In this document: positions 56,301 to 59,547 of the stretch, piece by piece
How the letters are laid out: each line of letters opens with the position of its first letter
Position numbering within the stretch: position 1 is the stretch's first letter
Assembly (NCBI GenBank): GCA_030533445.1
Contig: CM060075.1
Coordinates: forward strand, 35,023,196-35,087,195
Source of the DNA: Cyprinodon diabolis
Taxonomy: Eukaryota > Chordata > Actinopteri > Cyprinodontiformes > Cyprinodontidae
Length of the DNA stretch: 64,000 nucleotides
Direction of reading: 5' to 3'
The notes under the pieces: generated by a model
Databases searched by the model: none
Told to the model about the DNA's origin: nothing
What the model saw: only the letters and a program-made list of their open reading frames with translations
Program-made: the position numbers and the translations under genes

Positions 56301-59300
56301 AAACATCCCACACAAACTGGAATCCTAACACTTTTTTCATGTTTTGCCTAAATAAAAAAATAATGTAATTAATGAAAGGGAAACTTTTTGAGTGGTAAAC
56401 AGTATTTTCCCTTTATAAAAAGCTTTCCTAAAAAGCTTTGCCAGTGAACTAAACCTATTCAGAGTGATCCACATATAGGAAAAAGGTTTCATTCTGGTCA
56501 CATTTGACCAGAACGCCTCTGTATTTAATGTTTCCTGTACATAGCTAGCGCTTAACAACTTCCTCACACCTTCTTCTCAACAATGGTTTTCTTCTTGGAC
56601 CGATCTGGACAGACTTGTATGACATTTAGCTCTGTATCTTTACAGCTTATTTAAAGTTAGCATATTTCACTCATTCAACAAGTTTTATTTTCAAACACAA
56701 ACTGATAATTCATCTGGTTTCAGACACACTAACTGTATCACAAGTATCCAGTTTAATTAACTGGATTAATCAATTCCTGGTGGTGGTCTGGATGATATGG
56801 AAGATATTGATCAGGCATTGCTGCCTGCACACTTACACACAAACAGGCATGGTTATAGTAATCTGATTACACTTTCTAAAACACAGCAGACTTCTAGGCT
56901 CCACTTTGCTCTAATGGAGCTAAAGTAATAAGTGGCAAAGAAATGAATGGCTGCCTAAGTGAATGGATGTGTAATTAAAGAACGGGGCGATACAATCGAT
57001 GTAATTAGCCTGTTTATGTGTTGTATAAGTGTTGGGTGCAGGACGGACGGACAGAGGGAGAGAGAAAAGAGATAGAAGTCAGGGAGATGGAGTAGAAGAG
57101 ACTAAGTAATACACAGAGAGTAAGTAAAGTCCTTATTCAGGCCTTTTTCCTACTCATCTGTCACATCAAGGCTCCAGATCATTCCTGCAAATTGGTCCGG
57201 TTCTTGACAAGGTTACCAAATGATGGAGAAACAGAGAGAAAGTAAAGAGAAGGAGACGCACAATGTAAGACGGAAAAGGCAACAAGACAAAGAGAGAGGA
57301 GGGCAATGGAAGAAAGGTGGGGAAGCTGTAATGTACTGTAGATGTTACATGTTTCAGCTGGGTTGAAACAATTGTAACAATTGATGCGTATCGATGTCTC
57401 CACTTCTCCCTTTCTTCTAAGAGGAAACCCTGTAAAAATTAATAGCTTCAGTGAATGAAGGAAAAACCACCGTCCTCTTCCCCAAACTCTCTGAGGAACG
57501 AGGGGGCGGGGCTCCTCCCCTTAGACCTCCTGGTGAAATGCTGTCTGAATTTTGTTTACTTTTTTTTTTTTTTTGAGCAAAGAGGTTTTCGGTTAATTTC
57601 AGTCTATAAAAAACACATTTATATTACAATAGAATACTAATAATTTGTCATAATGACTTATACTCTTACATTATAAATGATCCCTCACACCCCTACCATA
57701 GACTGTTTACATTTGATCACTGCTGCACTTAAAGAATGATGGAAATGTCTTGAGAGCTGTAGTGAATGAAATTTCGTTTTGTATACACCATGTGTGTACA
57801 AAAGGTCAATAAAATTTGTCTAAGTGTCTTAAAAATTTTTTCTTAACTGTATACATAAATAATGATCCAAATCTTGCCCTTTATGGTGTATCACATAGAG
57901 ATGTCTAAACATGTGTGCAAGCTGAAGGCCAATAGAGGCGTCAATAAACCAAGAGCAGGGTGTAAGATTCTGTTTGATCAATGTATGTTGTCAGAATTAT
58001 TGCTTCCAGGTTCAGAAAATGCTCTGTCTGCTTAGCGAAAAGTCGTGTACATGCGCAATTGAGTTTGTCAACATTTGTCATTGACGCTTCACTTGATCCT
58101 GTAACCCTGTCATAATGAAATGTGAAACCCATTTTCTCCCATTTCCATATGGGCTAGGGGCACTGCTGGAGCAACAATATATAAATAATGAAAAAAAATT
58201 TAAAAGTCTCTGTAAATGTTTTTCTTCTGCCAAAAGCCGATTCCTACATATTTGTATTTGTGTGTTTTACAGGAACACTTCACACCGGAGTGTAAGTTTA
58301 AAGAGAGCGTCTTTGAGAACTACTATGTCACCTACTCGTCCATCCTGTACAGACAAACCCAATCGGGGCGAGCCTGGTACATCGGCATCAACCGGGACGG
58401 GCAAGTCATGAAGGGGAACCGCGTCAAGAAGACCAAGGGTGCTGCTCACTTCCTACCCAAGCTAATTGAAGGTACTAAGGTCACACAACTGTTCATATCT
58501 TCAGTTCTTCACAGGGTTTTTCAAAAACCTTTAACTTCTCTACATTTAAAATAAGAATTTATACAGCGGTGCCTCATAAGGATGATGGTTGCACATTTAA
58601 GAAAAGCTGTTGTTTATTAGCCTGTATTCCTTCCTTGCCGTGTAGCCTATATTTAAACTGATGGCAAGGTGCTAAGGTCTCAAAACAGTAAAACCAGACA
58701 GCCACAATAGGTGGAGCCCATTTGAATTGGTTAGTTTTCTGGCACAAACACTGGTTTTGTACAGCGTTCAGTTCATGGCATTCCAGAAAAGTTTTGTAAT
58801 CGTATTTATCTACTCAAAGCTAAGCTTGATGTCTGTCTCAAATCAATGTGCTTTTGGAACTGCACATTCAATCCAAGGTTTAACCATCTGACTCGCAGGG
58901 TTTCTTTCCTTCTCTGTGTTCTTCCTCTTTACAACTTCATTAGTATCCATTTCTTCCTTTCTGGTGTTTATGCTTCTTTTCTTTCTTCTTTGCCTTTTGT
59001 CATTTCCTTTCTTCTGTGATTTCTTTCTTTTTTTTATTGTATAATTTCTTCTCTCTTTCCTGCATTATGTCCTTATCATGTCCTTACTATCTTCCTTTTC
59101 TTCTTCCTTGTATTCTTAGTTTCTTTTTTTATTATTCAGATGTAAACTATAGATAGTTGCCAGATCTGTGCCAGGAAACCCAGAAAACTAATAAATTATC
59201 ACAATCTATACCATTAAAGATAATTCATACATACTGTATAGCAAGAATTATGTAAGAAGGTTCTTCAACAACAAGCCATAAAAGAAATTGGCTAAAGGAT

Positions 59301-59547
59301 GACATTGTATTTCTTTCCAATCTGGGACAAAAGCTGTGATGACTTCAGTTATGTCCTTCTCAGTTTTAATAATGCTTCCATCCCTTTATATTTTTTCTAC
59401 CCAGTGGCGATGTACAGGGAGCCCTCCTTACATGATGTTGCTGAACAGAGTCCACCTAGAAAAACACCCAAGACCTCCAGTGACTCACCTGTGCTTAACA
59501 ACGGCAAGAAAGATGCTCAGTCCAAAACCAAAACCTCCTCTTCCTAG
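2195..59547 (+). CDS. fgf11: FGF homologous factor gene, fgf11-like (exons 2-5; 5' end outside window)
   Basis: Joined exons 2195-2305, 29580-29683, 58273-58471 and 59405-59547 encode about 184 residues: the FHF beta-trefoil core plus C-terminal tail. FHFs (FGF11-14) are intracellular FGF-like proteins that bind the C-terminal tails of voltage-gated sodium channels and tune their inactivation; they are not secreted. Exon lengths 111/104/199 and phases (1, 0, 1) fit the FHF pattern as I recall it. Subfamily choice rests on residues: IQS rather than IQG after VAI, RAWY rather than [18 protein letters not shown] rather than PKP, and SSF at the end of exon 2; all favour FGF11. The tail ([15 protein letters not shown]...SKTK) looks more FGF14-like, so fgf14 is the main alternative. 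Human FGF11 is compact, whereas this gene has two introns near 28 kb. Exon 1, which sets the isoform N-terminus, is upstream of the window. Confidence 0.9.
2855..3455. mobile_element. TTAA-type MITE (about 600 bp)
   Basis: The left end TTAAAGCTGCAGT and the inverted right end (complement TTAAAGCTGAAGT) are both anchored on TTAA, the target of piggyBac and Kolobok type elements. The interior is much more GC- and CpG-rich than the flanks. No transposase is present. Terminal repeat similarity is short, about 10 bases. Confidence 0.5.
3820..4340. mobile_element. Probable MITE / CpG-rich repeat
   Basis: This is a GC-rich island in AT-rich intron, with internal palindromes such as CACTATATAG..CTATATAGTG around 3869-3896 and the pair GTAATGCTTTGCG / AAAAGCATTCTGGG (4049-4093) that I associate with fish hAT-type MITEs. 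The ends are not defined. Confidence 0.35.
5038..5215 (+). mobile_element. hAT-type MITE, 5' end fragment
   Basis: It starts CAGGGGTATTCAACTCCAGT, the common terminal sequence of a fish hAT (Charlie-like) MITE family, with a matching AAAGGATGCAGGAAAC block near 5184. The inverted right terminus is missing or decayed. Confidence 0.5.
9828..9900 (+). mobile_element. LINE 3' tail fragment
   Basis: GTACAGCACGTTGG followed by TGTGCTATATAAATAAAG and an ATTGGAT tail is typical of fish LINE 3' ends. No coding part is retained. Confidence 0.45.
10681..11208. mobile_element. MITE with 'GGCTACGTTCACACTG' termini
   Basis: The left end is TAGGCTACGTTCACACTGCC; the right end at 11189-11208 is its near inverted complement (CAGTGTGCACGTAGCCCTA). 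The interior repeats ATCCGA / CGGATT motifs and includes an ATG-led stretch at 10908 in a purine-rich context. It looks like a non-autonomous hAT or Harbinger-like element; the target duplication is not clear. Confidence 0.6.
11628..15088 (+). mobile_element. Solo LTR (3461 bp) enlarged by an internal satellite
   Basis: It begins TGTTGGGATCC and ends CATCATGACA, flanked on both sides by the identical 5-bp CTCAC (11623-11627 and 15089-15093). This is the TG...CA plus 5-bp duplication signature of an integrated LTR. A TATA-like TACATAAG lies near 11819 and an AATAAA at 15010-15015, about 75 bases before the 3' end, as expected for U3-R-U5. No gag or pol and no partner LTR is present, so it is a solo LTR. 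Homology to the inverted LTR at 16003-16705 covers both ends. Nearly all the extra length is the 59-bp array. The superfamily (Gypsy, BEL or ERV) cannot be told from the LTR alone. Confidence 0.88.
12031..14744 (+). repeat. Tandem array, 46 copies of a 59-bp unit
   Basis: The unit runs from GAAGC(T/C)AAACCTGAAGATCT through CAGTCTGGATTCCTCC to CTCAGGG(A/G)AGAGCTAG. The length is exactly 2714 bp = 46 x 59, with no indel seen across the array. Variants recur in blocks: GGGAAGAG versus GGGGAGAG, AGCTAGG versus AGCCAGG, CTTCAG versus CTATAG, and TGGATT versus TTGATT. The same multi-unit variant patterns reappear, for example around 12960-13260, 13320-13500 and 14330-14460, which suggests duplication of multi-unit segments. 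The array is embedded in the solo LTR. Confidence 0.96.
16003..16705 (-). mobile_element. Solo LTR (703 bp), sister of the 11628 LTR, single 59-bp unit
   Basis: On the + strand it reads TGTCATGATTGGG ... GGACCCTGACA and is flanked by identical TCTGG (15998-16002 and 16706-16710). It is the inverse-orientation relative of the 11628-15088 LTR: the ends, the CAACACTCCGGCGTCGAAGG region and the segment around 16340-16400 (complement of the 59-bp unit, present once) all match. The TATA-like CTTAAG at 16590 (minus) corresponds to TACATAAG in the sister. It is inserted within the 5.6-kb transposon, downstream of its poly(A) signal. Confidence 0.88.
16907..16912 (-). terminator. Poly(A) signal AATAAA of the transposon gene
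   Basis: AATAAA on the minus strand, about 130 bases after the stop of the 17046-17363 exon, is the expected position for the 3' end of that transcript. Confidence 0.45.
17046..17363 (-). pseudogene. Last exon of transposon-borne gene (SAM-domain-3-like family)
   Basis: Read on the minus strand from acceptor TTTTTTAAG, it starts [19 protein letters not shown] and ends with a block containing [49 protein letters not shown] and [14 protein letters not shown], then a stop. I recognise this as the C-terminus of a multicopy fish protein family often annotated 'sterile alpha motif domain-containing protein 3-like'; that is from memory. It has Val/Leu-rich beta and helical segments, with no transposase triad visible. 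An AATAAA follows at 16907-16912. The frame is open across all 105 codons, but upstream exons are disrupted. Confidence 0.55.
17676..18805 (-). pseudogene. Transposon gene exon split by the palindrome insertion
   Basis: The minus-strand acceptor TTTTCTCAG (intron side ending at 18806) opens an exon reading [12 protein letters not shown] up to 18770. The reading resumes at 17700 as LHALPVYLR and reaches a strong donor (GTGAGTAAG) at 17675. The 1063-bp palindrome lies between, with the 6-bp AACAGT duplicated at both junctions (17701-17706, 18770-18775). Removing it and one repeat gives a 61-nt exon. Its phase does not join the final exon at 17363, so a frameshift or an unseen exon remains. Confidence 0.55.
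17707..18769. repeat. 1063-bp foldback (near-perfect palindrome) element
   Basis: The left arm 17707-18213 and right arm 18243-18769 are nearly complementary over their whole length around a 29-bp loop. The outer ends are TATGGAAGTAAAT / ATTTACTTCCATA, flanked by identical 6-bp AACAGT. The innermost parts contain CACGTGAC, GGAGCCGGTCATGCAAGCC and, at the loop, a donor-like ACGGTGAGT (18212-18220) and an acceptor-like TTTTTCTGTAG (18233-18243). It encodes no transposase. It is inserted in an exon of the 5.6-kb transposon. Confidence 0.92.
19004..19171 (-). pseudogene. Internal exon of transposon-borne gene (168 bp)
   Basis: On the minus strand, acceptor CAATGCAG is followed by 56 open codons starting [20 protein letters not shown], with [17 protein letters not shown] and ending KVHDAQ, then donor GTGATT. 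Splice sites, phase 0 at both ends and continuity with the following exon (EIHDVHTRR) support a genuine spliced gene. It belongs to the same SAM-domain-3-like fish family by memory. An in-frame ATG overlaps the acceptor (ATGCAG), so translation could in principle start here. Confidence 0.55.
19751..19823 (-). other. Probable first exon of transposon gene, cut from its promoter
   Basis: The minus-strand sequence ends at a strong GTGAGT donor (19750-19745) after an open reading containing [19 protein letters not shown], which joins in phase 0 to the 19171 exon. No ATG is visible, so it may be partly untranslated. It is separated by the 626-bp MITE from the putative promoter beyond 20452. Confidence 0.4.
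19826..20451 (+). mobile_element. MITE copy 1 (626 bp), GGCCCCGTCCACACG termini
   Basis: Terminal inverted repeats GGCCCCGTCCACACGAA / TTTGTGTGGACGGGGCC, with TGA on both sides (19823-19825, 20452-20454), i.e. a 3-bp duplication as in PIF/Harbinger-type elements. It is about 95% alike to the copy at 49398-50031. It holds a short ORF (20072-20257) behind a good ATG context. Inserted in the 5' region of the 5.6-kb transposon. Confidence 0.85.
20072..20257 (+). CDS. 61-codon ORF inside MITE copy 1
   Basis: Starts [20 protein letters not shown] and continues [20 protein letters not shown]; a Leu-rich N-terminal half (residues 9-28) could be a signal anchor or an amphipathic helix, followed by a charged tail. 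ATG context ACAACAATGG is favourable. The copy at 49652 is open over the same length. Between the two, I count four amino-acid changes and two silent changes, so there is no sign of purifying selection. It may be the remnant first exon of the parent transposase. Function unknown. Confidence 0.3.
   Translation: MAPYCVEWLLLMLLTLLSGLQQNLLLLEYLQEEQSNIDDIVQHLNLTEPRKWTRRATMYKY
20486..20493 (-). promoter_or_regulatory. ETS-type site (CCGGAAGT) near transposon gene promoter
   Basis: The minus strand reads CCGGAAGT, the ETS/GABP core common in TATA-less vertebrate promoters. It lies just upstream of the first exon once the MITE (19826-20451) is discounted. This is suggestive only. Confidence 0.3.
20517..20562 (+). 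repeat. TG/CG/AG compound microsatellite
   Basis: GTGTGCGTGCGCGCGAGAG followed by long AG runs: an alternating purine-pyrimidine then purine-only tract. Confidence 0.85.
22050..22131 (+). repeat. CA and TA microsatellite cluster
   Basis: ACACACCTACACACACACAC runs into TATATATTTATATATATG and a T run. Confidence 0.8.
23361..24613 (+). mobile_element. Tc1/mariner-like transposon with intact ends (1253 bp)
   Basis: It is flanked by TA (23359-23360, 24614-24615). The first 26 bases (CAGGGGTTGGACAATGAAAC + TGAAAC) are perfectly repeated in inverse at the right end. The length is typical of Tc1 elements. The interior is a broken transposase reading left to right. Perfect termini with a dead gene suggest it could still be moved in trans by a relative, or that it is fairly young. 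Confidence 0.95.
23490..24510 (+). pseudogene. Tc1-like transposase, frameshifted, catalytic Glu lost
   Basis: The N-terminal helix-turn-helix is recognisable as [20 protein letters not shown]...VSRATVSR near 23560-23660. Frame changes follow. The catalytic core has the first Asp in SDEST (codon 23994-23996), the second in [10 protein letters not shown] (24256-24258), and then a TAG at 24334 where Trp is expected. At the third acidic position the family motif DLNPIE reads DLNIIK, with AAG at 24367-24369: Glu replaced by Lys. The spacing from second Asp to that Lys is 36 residues, more than the 34 of classic Tc1. The last stop is at 24508-24510. It is inactive. Confidence 0.88.
26933..27575 (-). 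mobile_element. Solo LTR-like element 3 (643 bp)
   Basis: + strand TGTCCTGATCGGTTTAAGGA ... CTGGATTCCTAACA, i.e. a minus-strand LTR starting TGTTAGGAATCC. Minus-strand AATAAA at 27007-27012, about 75 bases before its 3' end. Ends and the GGCAAACACTCTCGCGTCAA block match the element at 55631-56330 closely and the 16003 LTR more distantly. Flanking 5-mers CGAAG / CATAG are only partly alike, so the duplication has decayed. Confidence 0.65.
29580..29683 (+). CDS. fgf11: fgf11-like exon 3 (104 bp)
   Basis: The acceptor CCTGCAG ends at 29579 and the donor GTACAG starts at 29684. The split codon joins as TTG (Leu), followed by [20 protein letters not shown] and [23 protein letters not shown] and AMN.EGYLY are near-invariant FHF signatures. 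Ser after AIQ is the FGF11 state, while [10 protein letters not shown] resembles FGF14. The second AG two codons downstream (GTGCAG) would shorten the exon by five bases and break the frame, so the upstream AG is used. It ends in phase 0. Confidence 0.94.
30484..31477. mobile_element. MITE-like sequence interrupted by an inverted fragment
   Basis: The left part, GGGTGCGGGGAAAAAATCAC with CAATATATTGTGATT, and the right part, ending ATACTCACCCCTG with many ATATCACAATAT motifs, resemble the two halves of a fish hAT-like MITE rich in AT palindromes. Ends are only roughly matched. Confidence 0.35.
30764..31262. mobile_element. Inverted-repeat fragment, probably Penelope-like
   Basis: About 100 bp at 30764-30862 (TCCGTAAAAATTC ... 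AATTCAAATGTCTTG) recurs inverted at 31160-31262. Between are a direct repeat (CTGAAACCTGTCTATGATT at 30970 and 31029) and a stem GAGCGGGTAGGTCCCT / AGGGACCTACCCGCTC at 31096-31146. I associate the GGCGAAATGTCTTC...CCAAGTCCAGTGGAT segment with the terminal region of fish Penelope (Neptune-type) elements, from memory. Confidence 0.45.
33320..33605 (-). mobile_element. 5'-truncated LINE, 3' end of ORF
   Basis: The minus strand encodes [15 protein letters not shown] (in the open frame ending near 33490), the familiar end of a fish non-LTR retrotransposon reverse transcriptase protein. It runs into a GGAT-type tail (the + strand shows CCATCCATCCATC at 33337). Truncated at 33605, so only the last few hundred bases remain. 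Confidence 0.75.
33787..33919 (+). mobile_element. SINE fragment
   Basis: GTGACAGTGGCGTTGGATG ... CCCCAGGGCAGCTGTGGCTA ... CACCATCAGTGTGTG matches the fuller copy at 53744-54054, but lacks its middle and tail. Confidence 0.65.
35480..35874 (+). repeat. CCTT microsatellite with spaced GTAT(T/A)TGAAA interruptions
   Basis: Nearly 400 bases of TTCC repeats are broken by TGTATTGAAAC at about 35543, 35647, 35739 and 35839, and by TGTAATGAAAC / TGTAATAAAAC at about 35567, 35671 and 35764. The interruptions recur every 92-104 bases, often as a pair 24 bases apart. Long open frames here, such as [11 protein letters not shown] on the minus strand, are repeat artefacts. Confidence 0.95.
38297..38392 (+). 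mobile_element. LINE 3' fragment (L2-like)
   Basis: GGAGCAGTGGGTAGCACTGC ... GGGTTCAATTCCCGGCCTAG ... TCTTTCTGTGATGG is the complement-orientation match of the segment at 51480-51545. Confidence 0.6.
40184..40543 (+). pseudogene. Tc1-like transposase relic (C-terminal half)
   Basis: A 119-codon open stretch contains [20 protein letters not shown] and [15 protein letters not shown], then [30 protein letters not shown] is the second-Asp motif and DWPA.WPGRNP the decayed third-acid motif (SPDLNPIE expected), with the Glu gone. N-terminal DNA-binding part and terminal repeats are absent. Different subfamily from the element at 23361. Confidence 0.8.
41618..41716 (+). mobile_element. LINE 3' tail (L2-like) with GATG repeats
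   Basis: GGTGTACCCTGCCTTTCACC ... GGAATAAGTGGGAGATGATGGATGGATGGA is the standard fish L2-like terminus ending in a short GATG tail. Confidence 0.7.
42285..42782. mobile_element. TTAA MITE (498 bp), AAGGCATACTATGCAAC ends
   Basis: The left TTAAAGGCATACTATGCAAC and the right GTTGCATAGTATACCTTTAA are inverted repeats with one mismatch over about 20 bases, both on TTAA. The interior is GC-richer, with GCCCTCTGGGGGGAG near the right. TTAA sites point to a piggyBac- or Kolobok-type non-autonomous element. Confidence 0.85.
43629..44006. mobile_element. hAT-like MITE (AGGGC-GCAACTAACGATTA)
   Basis: The left AGGGCCGCAACTAACGATTA and the right TGATTAATTGTTTCAGCCCT are inverted termini of a very common vertebrate MITE type. 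The interior is AT-rich with AATAATCG / CGATTAAT motifs. Confidence 0.75.
44636..44688 (+). repeat. TTTA and TA microsatellite
   Basis: ATTTATTTATTTATTAATTT followed by TATATATATATATATATA. Confidence 0.85.
45166..45186 (+). repeat. Poly-T run (21)
   Basis: Uninterrupted T run, about 100 bases from the LINE fragment. No clear retroposon is attached. Confidence 0.9.
45290..46130 (-). mobile_element. Decayed LINE reverse transcriptase region
   Basis: The minus strand carries [20 protein letters not shown], preceded (toward 46130) by sequence whose translation in broken frames corresponds to the thumb and C-terminal part of a fish LINE reverse transcriptase (a block around 45540-45850 complementary to YLGV..., RIGAA..., YGHELW-like coding). 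It carries the same terminal RWRD motif as 33320-33605, but extends further upstream and lacks the GATG tail. Confidence 0.65.
46134..46157 (+). repeat. Homopolymer of 24 C
   Basis: Uninterrupted C run (G on the minus strand), at the edge of the LINE fragment. Confidence 0.95.
47305..47740 (+). mobile_element. LINE 3' end with coding remnant
   Basis: The + strand includes [20 protein letters not shown] and [15 protein letters not shown] before a stop at 47621, the usual C-terminus of many fish LINE reverse transcriptase proteins (APKLWNSLP). A 3' UTR with CTGTGAAGCACTTTGG and AATGCTATAAATAAACTTTG follows. The upstream part is broken and truncated. Confidence 0.78.
49398..50031 (+). mobile_element. 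MITE copy 2 (634 bp), GGCCCCGTCC termini
   Basis: Same element as 19826-20451, same orientation, with a 9-base addition near 49515 and scattered substitutions. The flanks are TTA / TAA rather than a perfect direct repeat. The 61-codon ORF is at 49652-49837. It lies in intron 3, whereas copy 1 is in intron 2. Confidence 0.85.
49652..49837 (+). CDS. 61-codon ORF inside MITE copy 2
   Basis: Starts [20 protein letters not shown]. It differs from the copy at 20072 at Cys5/Ser, an Asp/Asn in the SNIDxI segment, an Arg/Pro after KWT and a Tyr/Cys near the end. It is open over the full length, but the pattern of changes does not show constraint. Function unknown; possibly the leftover start of the parental transposon gene. 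Confidence 0.3.
   Translation: MAPYSVEWLLLMLLTLLSGLQQNLLLLEYLQEEQSNIDNIVQHLNLTEPRKWTPRATMCKY
50551..50570 (+). repeat. Poly-A run (20)
   Basis: Uninterrupted A run preceded by AACAATAAAATCCTTATAAT. It could be a retroposon tail, but no body was recognised. Confidence 0.85.
51200..51548 (-). mobile_element. LINE 3' UTR (L2-like), 5'-truncated
   Basis: The + strand CCATCCATCCATC (the tail) is followed by GCTTATCCCGAGTGGGGTCA, ACAGGTCGCCAGTCCATCGC, CATGTTTTTGGACTTTGGGAGG and CTCCATGCAGAAAGACCC, a sequence common in fish genomes that I assign to an L2-like LINE tail. The related fragment 38297-38392 lies in the opposite orientation. Confidence 0.75.
52475..52690 (+). mobile_element. Possible MITE left half (TTTAAAGCTGCAAAGTAAC)
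   Basis: The start TTTAAAGCTGCAAAGTAACA resembles the TTAAAGCTGCAGT end at 2855. The interior has CACCCCCTACTGGC and a GC-richer stretch. No matching right end was found. Confidence 0.3.
53744..54054 (+). mobile_element. tRNA-derived SINE (about 310 bp)
   Basis: Starts GTGACAGTGGCGTTGGATG; GGTTCAAGCCC at 53794-53804 fits the RNA polymerase III B box. Then TTGGGCAAGACATTTCACC, a central CCCCAGGGCAGCTGTGGCTA block and a tail with GTAAAGCGCTTTGGTCAAG and TTTACCATTTACCA. It is the full copy of the 33787 fragment. Confidence 0.75.
55631..56330 (-). mobile_element. Solo LTR-like element 4 (700 bp)
   Basis: The + strand runs from TGTATCATAATGGGCTTTAA to CTGGAATCCTAACA. It is closely related to 26933-27575: shared TGACCCACATGCAGAG, AACAGGTTTATT (minus AATAAA near 55707), CTTGAACGGATCATGTGGAG and GGCAAACACTCTGGCGTCAA. 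The terminal TGTCA is altered to TGTATCA and no exact target duplication remains. Confidence 0.65.
58273..58471 (+). CDS. fgf11: fgf11-like exon 4 (199 bp)
   Basis: The acceptor TTTTACAG ends at 58272 and the donor GTACTA starts at 58472. It encodes 66 residues starting [20 protein letters not shown], then a segment with [37 protein letters not shown] and LIE. This is the most conserved FHF exon, with the VFENYYV strand and the basic KGNRVKKTK loop. PKL (not PKP) and RAWY point to FGF11. Reading through the donor gives a further 27 codons to a stop at 58554, with no family resemblance; this is intron. Confidence 0.95.
58472..59404 (+). other. Intron 4 of the fgf11-like gene (933 bp)
   Basis: The donor is GTACTA and the acceptor TTCTACCCAG. 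The middle (58900-59130) is strongly pyrimidine-rich with many TTTCTT/CTTCC blocks. No repeat family was recognised. Confidence 0.85.
59405..59547 (+). CDS. fgf11: fgf11-like terminal coding exon 5
   Basis: The acceptor CTACCCAG ends at 59404. The split Val codon (G|TG) is followed by 46 residues beginning [20 protein letters not shown] and ending in a Ser/Lys-rich tail, [15 protein letters not shown], then TAG at 59545-59547. [10 protein letters not shown] is the conserved start of the FHF tail. Human FGF11 has a shorter, Pro/Ser-rich end, so this longer basic tail is either an ancestral fish form or a sign of another FHF paralogue. The upstream ATG at 59299 in the open frame is only intron read-through. 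Confidence 0.93.

Larger units (their letters stand above)
29684..58272 (+). other. Intron 3 of the fgf11-like gene (about 28.6 kb)
   Basis: It is bounded by GTACAG at 29684 and TTTTACAG ending at 58272. Beyond the listed repeats I see no genes. Unassigned stretches over 300 bases include 29684-30483, 31478-33319, 33920-35479, 35875-38296, 38393-40183, 40544-41617, 44690-45165, 46160-47300, 47745-49397, 50032-51195, 52690-53743, 54055-55630 and 56331-58272. Confidence 0.75.

Noticed and set aside
58472..58554. Read-through extension of exon 4 as an alternative C-terminus.
   Set aside because: It starts with a good GT donor, and the correct phase-1 exon 5 lies 933 bp downstream; the extension has no FHF similarity.
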